Part shown: positions 20,101 to 28,067 of the stretch, one piece after another
Layout: each line of letters starts with the position of its first letter
How positions within the stretch are numbered: the stretch's first letter is position 1
DNA from: Acidobacteriaceae bacterium
Lineage (GTDB): Bacteria > Acidobacteriota > Terriglobia > Terriglobales > Acidobacteriaceae
Direction of reading: 5' to 3'
Length of the DNA: 46,885 nucleotides
Assembly: GCA_003138975.1 (NCBI GenBank)
Contig: PLHQ01000059.1
Location: forward strand, 1-46,885
Translations under genes and position numbers: made by a program
Notes under the pieces: generated by a model
Told to the model about the DNA's origin: nothing
Database searches by the model: none
What the model saw: only the letters and a program-made list of their open reading frames with translations

Positions 20101-21026
20101 TCCTTCACAATCGGACCGCCCAAGGCCGCGCCAAATTGATTGCGCACCAAATTCTGTCGGGGGACAATGGGAGTCGCGAAATTGTTGAAAAAGTCATTCG
20201 CCTCGAAGCCCTTGGTGCGGTAGTACTCGTAGCCGGAACCATGGAAAGAGTTCGTCCCGCTCTTGGTCACCAAATTGATCTGTGCACCACTGCCCCGTCC
20301 CTCCGACGAGAGCGGATTGGCCACCTCGCCACGGAACTCCTGCACCGAATCCACGGGCGCATATCCGACCACATAAAATGCGAATCCGCCAGCGTAGTCG
20401 TTGACGTCCAACCCATCCAAGGTAATATTGCCTTGATCCGTGCGCGCGCCGGTGATGGCGCCATTGCGACTTTGTGATCCGTCATCGTCAGTTGATGCCG
20501 TCACCACACCCGGCTGGTAGGCTAGAAGCGCTGCCGGGCTGTCGCGGATCTGCACCGGCAACTCGTGCACCAGGTTCATGTCAAAACTGTTGCCTACGCT
20601 GGAGTCGCTCGTATCCAGCGATACGGCGCTACTCTCGCCCTTTACCTCGATTGTCTCCGAACTCCTGCCTATCTTTAACTGCGCGTTTTGCGTGTGCGTC
20701 GTGTTGACCGCCAGATACAGCTTCGGCACGACTACCGTGTCGAAACCCTCTTTGACAAAGGTCACCTGGTACCCCGGCCCCGGGGGCAGATCGTGGAACG
20801 TGTACGCTCCTACCGAATTTGTATTGGCTTCATAACTGGTGTTGGTCTTCGTATCCAGCAGCTTCACGCTGACGTCGGGGACCACCGCACCGCTCGCATC
20901 GGTCACCACTCCGGTCAACGACGCCACATCCTGCGCGGCTGAGAGGGTTGGTATGCCCAGCAGTAGGGCCAGGGTAAGTGAAGCAAGAAGAACTCTGGTG
21001 AGAACGGGGCGAAAGGCAGATTCCAT
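17193..21026 (-). CDS. TonB-dependent receptor, Oar-like (receptor 1)
   Basis: A 1277-residue outer-membrane protein. It begins with a signal peptide (LLASLTLALLLGIPTLSAAQ, ending near residue 32), then a carboxypeptidase-regulatory-like beta-sandwich (about 34-120: SLTGVVTDASGAVVPDVSV, LPPGPGYQVTF), a plug domain (TLDGLDVNDYAGGF, VQEFRGEVANPLSSEGRG), and a long beta-barrel ending in the aromatic RIDF. This is the Oar-like architecture very common in Acidobacteriota, thought to import large carbohydrate or peptide ligands with TonB energy. The ATG at 21024-21026 is chosen because AGGAGA lies eight bases upstream and the signal peptide follows directly. The ligand is unknown; no glycan-degrading operon or SusD-like partner adjoins it. 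Confidence 0.93.
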   Translation of the reverse strand: MESAFRPVLTRVLLASLTLALLLGIPTLSAAQDVASLTGVVTDASGAVVPDVSVKLLDTKTNTSYEANTNSVGAYTFHDLPPGPGYQVTFVKEGFDTVVVPKLYLAVNTTHTQNAQLKIGRSSETIEVKGESSAVSLDTSDSSVGNSFDMNLVHELPVQIRDSPAALLAYQPGVVTASTDDDGSQSRNGAITGARTDQGNITLDGLDVNDYAGGFAFYVVGYAPVDSVQEFRGEVANPLSSEGRGSGAQINLVTKSGTNSFHGSGYEYYRTKGFEANDFFNNFATPIVPRQNLVRNQFGAALGGPIVKDKLFFFFNYEGRRDASSNQVTQTVPLTSFSNGSISYINTSGGVSTLTPAQVTALDPLGIGPSPGLTSFLLSRYPAPNSTAVGDGLNTGGLVFNAPGNQTLNDYVAKVDYNLTDKMKIFVRGSLVRETDDRNPSIQFPGDPLTFIDTNHSYAYVFGHTWTISTTKINQFVYGETRQEENFPYLYAPLGTTAFSNFDYNGSSGSYLTSPYMTPSSQARTIPIPVFRDDFTYVRSKHTFQVGGTFKPIKTTSKLVSDFNYVYLGIGGGLASLSPSLRPADLATDSVSENLYDSAFAFILGHYAEVTSQYNNNRDLQPLPQGTGHTRQYRYYETEAYLQDSWKARSDLTLTYGLRYQFNTVPYEVNGLEATPNLDFAQTIGPRIANGLAGNTGCPGPSCGLVNPLLYYSLAGKANHAPGLYHPDWHDFQPRLAFAYNPAGVDGPLGRLLGDRKTVIRAGAAIVDDHTVVNALNFLQDQSTWILQNAASTVYGQQSSAVQDLQSDPRFTTINALPAGAIATPAPITTPYAPFSNGTFSPFSPVDGLVQNQFNYGIDPSLKTPYSETFTLGIQRELPGNFQLDATYVGRFAHRLLAQSDAFQTVDFVDPASGTRLASQFAQLSLAVRNNQAIPALPFFENQMNAALGTFGVTCEGVGFPNCASLAATYGGGLVARGDLADTIQVLNIIGAIFPGVGLNPQFGDSLFVTNKGYSNYNGLLATLHKKMSHGLQYDLNYTWSHSLDNISAAANNEGGNGPGSGGILCDSINIGVCRGNSDFDVQNSITADWLYELPVGRGKALGGTMARALDEVVGGWSISGLASWRTGLAFETVANAFPISFANNVPAIFNGDTANLKVDTHYEINAASGNPTIQLFHNQVAALSSFSGPLGLEAGSRNNLRGPHYSNFDIGLIKHFPITEGVHIELRADAFNVFNHVNLELPGFGGTADISSPSTFGVISSDYAPRVLQMALRIDF

Positions 21027-21259
21027 TGAACTGTCTCCTAAATGCAGCTGGGGCCTTGGGAAACAGGTCTCTGCAGCCTCATGTTTGTTAAATTGCTGAT
21101 TGCCAAGGCGAACGACGGGAGAATACATCGCTGTTAGCGGGACAGTAAAGCAGCTAATGTTCCAAAGTAACACCGAGGTAACGTATTCACTATGAAAGGC
21201 ATGTGGGCTTCGCGTCGAGCGACTATCAGGCCACAGATATGGATTTAAGGAGATTATCT

Positions 21260-21412
21260 ATGATAGTTGGTATGACTTCGGAGGCCTCTTCGAGTAACGG
21301 CGCAGTCGCTCCCGCCGCAAGAATCTCCCTGGAAATGTCGATGAGAATTATGTATGGATCCCGCGCATCTCGACGCCGCAAAAAAATCGGGAGGCCGTTT
21401 CGGGCCTCCTGA
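21260..21412 (+). CDS. Possible small ORF, 50 residues
   Basis: The frame opens at ATG 21260 with AAGGAG eight bases upstream, one of the best ribosome sites in the window. The product ends in a very basic stretch (SRASRRRKKIGRPFRAS) and has no recognised family. Its 3' end overlaps the minus-strand terminator at 21380-21409, and it lies in a region of gene decay, so the frame may be accidental. The rest of 21027-21259 shows no gene; it must contain the receptor 1 promoter but I could not pick it. Confidence 0.25.
   Translation: MIVGMTSEASSSNGAVAPAARISLEMSMRIMYGSRASRRRKKIGRPFRAS
21380..21409 (-). terminator. Terminator of the decayed receptor
   Basis: GGAGGCC (21390-21396) and GGCCTCC (21403-21409) form a perfect stem, and the minus strand then reads CGATTTTTTT (complement of 21380-21389). 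It lies 30 bases past the stop codon of the receptor fragment at 21439, the normal place for that gene's own terminator. Confidence 0.7.
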
Positions 21413-21438
21413 TCAGGAATGAGCCACTTTCGAAACTA

Positions 21439-21569
21439 CTAGAAGTAGAACTTCGCCCCCAGCTGCACCAGCCGGCTGGGATTTGCAGCGTAACTTGACC
21501 AAAGCTGCTGGACTGTACGTTGTTGTTAATGCACGGGAAGGGACCAGCAGTGTTAGTCGGTACGCTGGC
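21439..21569 (-). pseudogene. Decayed C-terminus of a third TonB receptor
   Basis: The last 16 codons before TAG (21439-21441) read AANPSRLVQLGAKFYF, the typical final beta-strand of Oar-like receptors with terminal Phe. Immediately upstream, in a frame shifted by one base at 21490-21491, the translation reads NNNVQSSSFGQVT (and before it ASVPTNTAGPFP), the usual residues preceding that strand. The two pieces join into one receptor tail if one base is restored. Beyond 21570 the similarity stops at an 11-base tandem repeat. It differs from both intact receptors (their ends are RIDF and LRVSF), so it is not a copy of either but a relic of a deleted third gene. Confidence 0.7.
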
Positions 21570-21572
21570 AGC

Positions 21573-21594
21573 GTGGACCTTATGTGGACCTTAT
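21573..21594. repeat. Tandem 11-base direct repeat
   Basis: GTGGACCTTAT occurs twice head to tail (21573-21583 and 21584-21594). It sits exactly where receptor similarity in the relic ends and may mark the deletion scar. Confidence 0.7.
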
Positions 21595-21600
21595 ATGGTT

Positions 21601-21635
21601 CAAAAAAAAGGCGGGGGCCATTTTCGGCTCCCCGC
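21601..21635 (-). terminator. Terminator of TonB receptor 2
   Basis: GCGGGGGCC (21611-21619) pairs with GGCTCCCCGC (21626-21635) with one mismatch; the minus strand then carries eight T (complement of 21602-21609). It is 18 bases past the receptor 2 stop codon. Confidence 0.8.
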
Positions 21636-21653
21636 TAATAATATGCCGCAGGA

Positions 21654-24600
21654 CTAGAAGCTGACTCGCAACGAGAACTGCCCGAACCTGCGCTCATCGT
21701 TGTTGCCGCCTTCGGCGAGGCTATTCAGACCGCCCTTGAGCCCTTGGACTACCAGGGGTGTCGTGGTCGGCCCGGTGTAACCGATGAGGAAGGTGTTTAC
21801 ATACATGTTGTGGTGGTTGAAAATGTTGAAGCCTTCAGCGCGGAAGGTTAATCCGACCCGCTCGGTGAGTTTGAAATTCTTATTCACTGCCGTATCGAAG
21901 TTCCACGCACCAGCTCCGCGAAATGCGTTGCGGGCGGTCATGCCGGCTGGAAATGGTCCGAAGTCGGAAATTCCCAAGGTCGGGTTGTCAGGCGCGAAAC
22001 TTGCCGGGAGAGGCAGGGTCAGCAGGTTGAACAGGTTCGGGCCGGCAGCAGTAGGATTTGAACTGACATGGTAAGTAGGAGCCGTGGCCGGCGTCAGCCG
22101 GGGAAAGGTATAAAAATTGTAGTCGTTGTCAAGATCGTAAGCAGTAAACGGAATGCCCGTGCGCGCGGTAAAGATACCCACCAGTGACCAGCCTCCGGCT
22201 GTCCTGCCGAGGAAACCATTCTGGCTCTTGAACCACGGTGTCTCCCAGATGGGCGAGATCACGAACCGTTGCCGAACATCATAGTCTGAGTTGCCCCAAT
22301 CCAGCTTCGGGTCGGAAAAGAGAGTGTATCCAAGGCTGCCGTACCCGTTCCCGGATCCTCCCTGTAAGCTATCGGAGAAGGTTGAACTAGTATCATCCAA
22401 GGAGTGGGCCCAGGTGTAGTTCGCCACCATACTCAGACCAGTGTTGTGCAGGTTCTGCGTCTGGAGCTTCACATTCAGAGCATTGTACCTGCTCGTGCCA
22501 CCACTGCCTCGCTGGTTGATGTTACTGTATTGAAAGTTTGGCCGAGTGAGACAAACCCCAGTGGGGCTTACGTAGGCGGGATTACACGTCGTGCTTCCGG
22601 GGTTCACGTCCGTGCCATCGACCGCTGGGTCGCCCAGATAAACCTGGCCAGCCCCGGGGAGATTGATATTGTTGAGGTCATAGAGGTGAACGCCATGAGC
22701 GCCGCTATAACCTATTTCTACCACCGTGTTTGGAGCCACTTCGCGCTGTAGGGACAGGCTCCAGAACTGGGTCTGCGCCACGTGGATGCTGTCCTTGTTG
22801 TCACGGAGCTCGGTGGGTGGAAGATTGCTTGAGGGACCGGGCAGGCCCAGCGGGCCGAGGTCGTTGTTGGTCAGGTAAGCAGAGGTGCAGGTTGCGCTAC
22901 GAGCCGGGCAACTGGTAGTCAACACGGCGCTAGCCGGTGGATTGAAGCTGGCATTGTAGGTCACATTGCCAAAGTTGCGTTCATAGCTGATTCCGAAACC
23001 ACCTCGCAGGCTGCTCTTACCATCGCCGAAAAGATCATAGGCGAAACCTACGCGCGGCGCTGCTGTGCCCCAGCTTGGCGCCCAGAACTGGCCAATCGAG
23101 CTTTTATCTGCAATCTGGACTTGACCCGTCCGAACTTGGTCAAAGAATCCAGCACCGGAGCCGAGGTAGAAGTTGGAGTCCAGGTTCTGCTGATTGTTAT
23201 GTTGCACGCCGTAATGTTCGTAGCGCAGACCATAGTTGAGCGTCAGGCGTGGAGTGAACCTAAAGCTGTCCTGGGCAAAAAGGGCCCAGTCGTTGTAGCG
23301 GTAGCTTCGCCCGTAGGTAGCCGAGGTCAGCGGCGGAGTAACGACGCTGTCTGCTGGACATGGGCTGACCGGGTTGTTGTTTATATCGACTGGGCAGGGG
23401 AGCGCACCATTCGGATTGACTCGGGCAGCGAAGCCGCTGCTACCGCTAAGTATGCTTCCGCCCGGGTTGCCCCCAAAATTAACCAGGTCGTCCATGCTGT
23501 CCTGTTGGGAGCCGCCAAGCTGTTCCACTGCCTGCGCGTAAGCGCCGTAGCCGTAGTTCAGCTGAATGTAGGTATACTGACCTCCAAACCGCACGTTGTG
23601 CTTGCCCTTGGTCCATGACAGGTCATGTTCGAATTGAATCGTATTTTGCGGTCCGCCGGCTGGCAACCCTCCCGTTCCCGGCGCATTATTGTTCTCCAAT
23701 CCTGGCGTTGAAATGGAAGCGCCGGTCAGGGGGTCACTCCCCGGGTAGAACATCAGGTTTGGGATGCTCTGATACGCCGCGTTGTATGACGTTGCGTCAT
23801 TGTAGCGCGCAAAGCTGAGCTTGGTGTTGTTGAGAAGGTTGTTGTTAAAGGCGTGGTTCACCGAGAACAGATAAATCATGTTCTGATTGAGGGTACCACT
23901 ATTATATTGGGAATACGCGCTGTAGTCATTCGTACCGTTGAATAAGTCCTCCCTCTCTCTGCCGATGCGGAAGAACATCTGAGTTTTGTCACTCAGGTTG
24001 TAGTCGAGACGGCCCACAAGGCTCCACGAGTTCTGCGGTGGGCCGCCGCCATCATTGTACGGTACGATGAAGCTCACGGGGTCGAAAATTGGCTGAGTCG
24101 CGGCAACCGGCGTGATTCCGTTTATCGGATTAACGATCAGGGGGTTCGCCGTGTTCGCCGCCAACGCCCCCGCAGTGATTGGTGAGCCGTTGGGAGTCAA
24201 GCCGGTAGTGCCCCCGAAGGCGCTGAAGTAGGCCTGAGCGTTTGCGGGTAACATACCTATGAATGTGGGGTCGAATACCTCGGCATGCTGGACGGAGTTA
24301 CTTCGAACACGCGTAAACTCCGTGCTTTCAGAAACGAACAACTTGTTCTTGATAATCGGACCGCCGGCCTGGAAGCCGAACTGGTTGCGCGTGTACCCGC
24401 CCTTCGGAAGGTCGTTGGCATCGTTATTGTACGTATTCGCTGTGTAGGCCGAGAGGCGGTTAAATTCCCACACGGAACCGTGGAAAGCGTTGGTGCCTGA
24501 TTTCGTGGTCACATTCACCACGCCGCCGGAGGCGCGACCGTATTCGGCCGCGAAGTTATTGGTAACTATGCTGTATTCTTGCACACCATCGATTGGAACG

Positions 24601-25283
24601 TTTTCGCCAATGCCAACGCTAAAAATGGCGATGTTCTCCACGCCATCGAGCAGAATCTCCGTACCTGATTCGCGCTGGCCGTTTATAGAGAAGCCCACGC
24701 CCCGGCTCGAAAGCTCCTGGCCACCGCCACCGGACGACATAGTTGCACCATTCGAGGTAGTATCCCCGTTGCTGACGTTGCCGGACATCGCAACAAAGTC
24801 ATAAGGGTTGCGGGTGAGGCTGGGTAGTTGCGCCAATTGCTGTGTGTTGATGAGCTGCGAAAGTTCCTGGGTTTGCGTGTTCACCTCGGTCCCGGCACTC
24901 GTAGCTGAGACCTCAACCACCGTCGAACTCTGACCGACCGCCAGTTGCGCATCGACCGTGACGGTCCCTCCGACGGTTACTTCCACGACGCTCTTGAAGG
25001 TCTGAAAACCCTTGTTGGAGATCGTCACCTCGTACTTTTCTGGGGTGAGGCCGGGAATCGAATACTGACCAGAAGCCCCGGTAACGGTTAACCGCTCGGC
25101 TCTAGTCTCCACACTCAACGCCTTGACGGCAGCACCAGTAATTACGGCTCCGGTCGCATCATGGACAGATCCGACGATCGAGCCCGCTTCGGATTGTCCG
25201 AAAGCCAGGCAGGAACCGAATAGGAATAGAAACAGTGCCAATAAGGAAGCAACCAGCCCAAAACTATGCACGCCCCGTTTCAT
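21654..25283 (-). CDS. TonB-dependent receptor, Oar-like (receptor 2)
   Basis: A 1209-residue outer-membrane receptor with the same plan as receptor 1: signal peptide (FGLVASLLALFLFLFGSCLA, cleavage near FGQ), carboxypeptidase-regulatory-like domain (about 32-115: GSIVGSVHDATGAVITGAAV, GLTPEKYEVTI), plug (ILLDGVENIA, GVQEYSIVTNNFAAEYGRAS, NVTTKSGTNAFHG) and a barrel ending LRVSF. ATG at 25281-25283 is chosen because GAGGAGA precedes it; a TTG five codons earlier lies inside that ribosome site. It is not a recent duplicate of receptor 1: the plug motifs are shared but the barrels differ in length and sequence. Its leader contains two strong hairpins. Ligand unknown. Confidence 0.93.
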   Translation of the reverse strand: MKRGVHSFGLVASLLALFLFLFGSCLAFGQSEAGSIVGSVHDATGAVITGAAVKALSVETRAERLTVTGASGQYSIPGLTPEKYEVTISNKGFQTFKSVVEVTVGGTVTVDAQLAVGQSSTVVEVSATSAGTEVNTQTQELSQLINTQQLAQLPSLTRNPYDFVAMSGNVSNGDTTSNGATMSSGGGGQELSSRGVGFSINGQRESGTEILLDGVENIAIFSVGIGENVPIDGVQEYSIVTNNFAAEYGRASGGVVNVTTKSGTNAFHGSVWEFNRLSAYTANTYNNDANDLPKGGYTRNQFGFQAGGPIIKNKLFVSESTEFTRVRSNSVQHAEVFDPTFIGMLPANAQAYFSAFGGTTGLTPNGSPITAGALAANTANPLIVNPINGITPVAATQPIFDPVSFIVPYNDGGGPPQNSWSLVGRLDYNLSDKTQMFFRIGREREDLFNGTNDYSAYSQYNSGTLNQNMIYLFSVNHAFNNNLLNNTKLSFARYNDATSYNAAYQSIPNLMFYPGSDPLTGASISTPGLENNNAPGTGGLPAGGPQNTIQFEHDLSWTKGKHNVRFGGQYTYIQLNYGYGAYAQAVEQLGGSQQDSMDDLVNFGGNPGGSILSGSSGFAARVNPNGALPCPVDINNNPVSPCPADSVVTPPLTSATYGRSYRYNDWALFAQDSFRFTPRLTLNYGLRYEHYGVQHNNQQNLDSNFYLGSGAGFFDQVRTGQVQIADKSSIGQFWAPSWGTAAPRVGFAYDLFGDGKSSLRGGFGISYERNFGNVTYNASFNPPASAVLTTSCPARSATCTSAYLTNNDLGPLGLPGPSSNLPPTELRDNKDSIHVAQTQFWSLSLQREVAPNTVVEIGYSGAHGVHLYDLNNINLPGAGQVYLGDPAVDGTDVNPGSTTCNPAYVSPTGVCLTRPNFQYSNINQRGSGGTSRYNALNVKLQTQNLHNTGLSMVANYTWAHSLDDTSSTFSDSLQGGSGNGYGSLGYTLFSDPKLDWGNSDYDVRQRFVISPIWETPWFKSQNGFLGRTAGGWSLVGIFTARTGIPFTAYDLDNDYNFYTFPRLTPATAPTYHVSSNPTAAGPNLFNLLTLPLPASFAPDNPTLGISDFGPFPAGMTARNAFRGAGAWNFDTAVNKNFKLTERVGLTFRAEGFNIFNHHNMYVNTFLIGYTGPTTTPLVVQGLKGGLNSLAEGGNNDERRFGQFSLRVSF

Positions 25284-25334
25284 GATTTCTCTCCTCAACC
25301 GCGGAAGATCAGACTAAAGAAAGGCTTGAAAACC

Positions 25335-25386
25335 ACCGCCGGCTAACAGGCGGTTTCAGCGCATCGACCCGTTTCAAACGGCGCTG
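25335..25386 (-). promoter_or_regulatory. Two-hairpin leader of receptor 2
   Basis: Upstream of the receptor 2 start lie ACCGCC/GGCGGT (25335-25340 with 25349-25354) and a nested hairpin whose outer stem is TCAGCGC/GCGCTGA and inner stem CCGTTT/AAACGG (25369-25374 with 25376-25381). On the minus strand the hairpin nearer the gene is followed by TTTTC. They could form an attenuator or a protein-binding leader. The remainder of 25284-25615 holds no recognised gene. Confidence 0.35.
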
Positions 25387-25615
25387 AGGTACTAAGGTAA
25401 TGCAACTCACACTCCAAAACAGGAATCGCGAAACACCCTTTATTTGCAATGTGTTGTTATCTATTGTGCGATGGGGGTCCCAAAAACTGAATTAGCATAG
25501 GCATCAATCTATTAATTTTGGTATTAAGGCAACTGCTTTGAAGTTATTGACATCGCCGAGAGGAAGGTTCGACAAACACTTAGGAGAGAGGAGGCCTGCT
25601 ACAATCGGCCTTTCT

Positions 25616-26821
25616 GTGACAACGTCTTTCAGCAAGCGCGAATCGCCGGCGCCGGGTAAGAGGTCGTTCGGCTCTGTCCCGCTGCTCGACTTGCAGAGGC
25701 AGTATTTGCAGATTCGCCCGGAAGTGCTGGCCGCGATTGAAAACGTATGTGCGTCCCAGCAGTACATTCTGGGAGCGGAGGTTGAAGCGCTGGAGCGTGA
25801 ACTCGCGGGCTTCTGCGGCTCGCGCGACGCCATCGGCTGTGCCTCGGGCACAGATGCCCTGTGGCTGGCTTTAGCTGCCGCTGGAGTGCAGCCGGGGGAC
25901 CAGGTTCTCACCACGCCGTTCAGCTTTTTCGCTTCGGCCAGCGCCATCGTGCGTGCCGGCGCGCGTCCTGTGTTCGCCGACATCGACCCTCTCACATTCA
26001 ATCTCGATCCCACCCAGGTCGAATCTTTTTTGCGGAGCAGCCCACACGACAAACTACGCGCGCTGCTCCCGGTTCATCTGTACGGCCAGTGCGCCGATAT
26101 GGATCGATTCCAGCAGTTCGCGGAAGAATTTCATCTGCGAGTGATCGAGGATGCCGCGCAAGCTATCGGTGCGCGATGGGGCAAGCAGAGTGCCGGATCC
26201 ATGGGCGTCTCCGCGGCGTTCAGTTTCTATCCCACAAAAAATCTCAGCGCCTACGGGGACGCCGGATTGGTCACAACTAATGATCCGGAGATGGCGGCAC
26301 ACATGCGCCGCCTTCGCAATCACGGCAGCCCGCGCCGCTACGTTCATGAAGAATTCGGATGGAATAGCCGTCTCGACGCCATTCAGGCCGCCATCCTGCG
26401 CGTGAAGTTGAAATACATTGGAGGGTGGAATGACGATCGGCGCCACCGCGCCGTGCGCTACGATCAATTCTTTGCCGCTGCCGGCCTGACCTTAAGCGGC
26501 GCGCAACCTGAAGACAGCGCGCCCATTCGCCTGCCGCAAACTTCCGCGCAAGCGCACCACGTTTTCCATCAGTACGTCATCCGCGCTTACCGCCGCGACG
26601 AGCTGCGAGAATTCCTTACGGCGCGCAAGATCGGGACGGAAATCTACTATCCCATCCCGCTGCACTTGCAGCCCTGCTTTGTGTATCTCGGCTACCGCGA
26701 AGGCGATTTCCCTGAAGCCGAGCGTGCCGCGAAAGAAGTGCTGGCGCTGCCTATGTTTCCTGAACTCACCGAAGAAGAGCAGAAGTGGGTGGTCACCAGC
26801 ATCGCGGACTTTTACTGCTAG
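25616..26821 (+). CDS. DegT/DnrJ/EryC1/StrS-type PLP aminotransferase
   Basis: A fold-type I, PLP-dependent sugar aminotransferase family protein. Family landmarks are SVPLLDLQRQY near the start, ASGTDALWLAL, DAAQAIGARW (PLP-binding Asp), FYPTKNLSAYGDAG with the Schiff-base lysine in PTKN, and GWNSRLDAIQAAIL. Relatives transaminate nucleotide-linked keto-sugars to amino sugars for cell-surface glycans, such as WecE, ArnB and DesV. No nucleotide-sugar genes adjoin it, so the substrate is open. The start is uncertain: no ATG precedes the conserved region. GTG at 25616 gives 401 residues; a TTG at 25538 would add 26 residues, and GGAGG at 25590-25594 does not fit either well. Confidence 0.88.
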   Translation: MTTSFSKRESPAPGKRSFGSVPLLDLQRQYLQIRPEVLAAIENVCASQQYILGAEVEALERELAGFCGSRDAIGCASGTDALWLALAAAGVQPGDQVLTTPFSFFASASAIVRAGARPVFADIDPLTFNLDPTQVESFLRSSPHDKLRALLPVHLYGQCADMDRFQQFAEEFHLRVIEDAAQAIGARWGKQSAGSMGVSAAFSFYPTKNLSAYGDAGLVTTNDPEMAAHMRRLRNHGSPRRYVHEEFGWNSRLDAIQAAILRVKLKYIGGWNDDRRHRAVRYDQFFAAAGLTLSGAQPEDSAPIRLPQTSAQAHHVFHQYVIRAYRRDELREFLTARKIGTEIYYPIPLHLQPCFVYLGYREGDFPEAERAAKEVLALPMFPELTEEEQKWVVTSIADFYC

Positions 26822-26830
26822 CCAGAATGG

Positions 26831-27919
26831 CTAGTGCCTCCGACGCTTCGCTGGAGGCTTGGGCGTTTCCTTCTGCTCGCCCGGAGCCAGCACGCGCCGC
26901 ACGATCGGCGTGTTCATCTTGTATTTGCGTTCGCTGACGTTGCCACTATCGTCTTTCACACGAAGAATGAAGACCGGCAATGTGCCTTCTTTGTCGAAAT
27001 TCTCACTGGTCACTGTCACCGGCAGAACGCCGTTGAGGCCGTGCTCGCGGTAGGCCGTTTCGTAGCGATGCTTTCTGACGTTCCAGGTAAAAACGCGGAT
27101 TTGATCGTAGTCGTAGGGCAGACCATCATGCGGTTCCGTGATCACGCACAAGTACTGCGAGACATTTTTGTCCGCACCCTCTTTGCCCGGATCCTGCACC
27201 TGGTTTAACGCAAAGAAGGCAACAAAGCGCTGGCCTTCGGCATACTGCGCGATATCAAGTGGGACGTCGATATCCACCATGCGCGCCAGCACCCAACCCA
27301 CGCGGTTCTCCGCGTCGCGTACCAGCCACCAGTCTTCCAGCAGTGGGCCAGACGCTTTCCCGCCCGCTTTCGGCTGTATAGCCGCTCCGGGCTGCTTCTC
27401 CGCCGTTCCGCGTTTAAGCACGGAAACCTTCGCTCCCGCCAATAGCTGGTACAGATGCTCGGTCTCACGGCCGGGCGTGAGGTGCAGGTTCGTGTCGTTG
27501 CGCAGCACCCCGGGGGCTTGCACGGGATCGCTCAGGTTATCTTTCGTCAGCTTCTGCAGACCATCGTAGATTTGTTGATCCACCAGGTAGCGTTGCTCGA
27601 TCCAGCCTTCGACACCACTCCCGGTTCGCACCCGTGCAAAGCGCTTTTCGTGCTCCAACACTTCCACTCTCTCGCCGTTCTTCACGGTGCCGACCCGGTT
27701 GTAGATGGTGGCCACCTGATCGCGCAGCGTAGCCTGCACCGCCGAGACATAGTTCACTTCCAGCACGCGGTGCCGGCCGCGATTACAGGCGGAGAAGGTG
27801 AGCAGAAAAACGACGGCCAGCGCGCAGCGTAGGACCCTGCGATAAGAGTGAGACAAGAAGGAAGATTTCACAATCTTTGCGAGGTTCACTTCAGCGAGGT
27901 TCACTTCAGCAAGATTCAC
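26831..27919 (-). CDS. SH3b-domain lipoprotein
   Basis: A 362-residue lipoprotein precursor: hydrophobic signal RCALAVVFLLTFSAC with lipobox cysteine at residue 45 (or 35 if the third GTG is used). Two bacterial SH3-like domains follow, about 58-115 (ATIYNRVGTVKNGERVEVLE, GWIEQRYLV) and about 137-215 (TNLHLTPGRETEHLYQLLAG, VGWVLARMV). The C-terminal part (215-345) is an unrecognised mixed alpha/beta region ending in a Pro/Arg/His-rich tail. SH3b domains usually bind peptidoglycan, so an envelope role is likely. The gene has three in-frame GTG start candidates created by a 15-base tandem repeat and converges with the aminotransferase gene. Confidence 0.8.
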   Translation of the reverse strand: MNLAEVNLAEVNLAKIVKSSFLSHSYRRVLRCALAVVFLLTFSACNRGRHRVLEVNYVSAVQATLRDQVATIYNRVGTVKNGERVEVLEHEKRFARVRTGSGVEGWIEQRYLVDQQIYDGLQKLTKDNLSDPVQAPGVLRNDTNLHLTPGRETEHLYQLLAGAKVSVLKRGTAEKQPGAAIQPKAGGKASGPLLEDWWLVRDAENRVGWVLARMVDIDVPLDIAQYAEGQRFVAFFALNQVQDPGKEGADKNVSQYLCVITEPHDGLPYDYDQIRVFTWNVRKHRYETAYREHGLNGVLPVTVTSENFDKEGTLPVFILRVKDDSGNVSERKYKMNTPIVRRVLAPGEQKETPKPPAKRRRH

Positions 27920-27920
27920 C
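27879..27920 (-). repeat. 15-base tandem repeat at the lipoprotein start
   Basis: The unit GCGAGGTTCACTTCA occurs at 27879-27893 and 27894-27908, with a partial third copy at 27909-27920. Each unit contains a GTG in the reading frame of the lipoprotein, so gain or loss of units keeps the frame but changes the number of start codons and the signal-peptide length. Confidence 0.75.
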
Positions 27921-28067
27921 TTCCACTATAGCGCGTTGCGGGACTAGTTTCCGGAACGAAGGTTCGCCATGGCATGTACTTCGGCGACTCCGAATCTGCA
28001 CTCTAAACTGACACTGCAACGTCGCTTCGGTTACCATAAAGGAAATGTACCGCACTACGTAATTCTC

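Noticed and set aside
27879-27920. Short tandem units considered as a CRISPR array
   Set aside because: Fewer than three full 15-base copies, no spacers, and they lie inside a reading frame.
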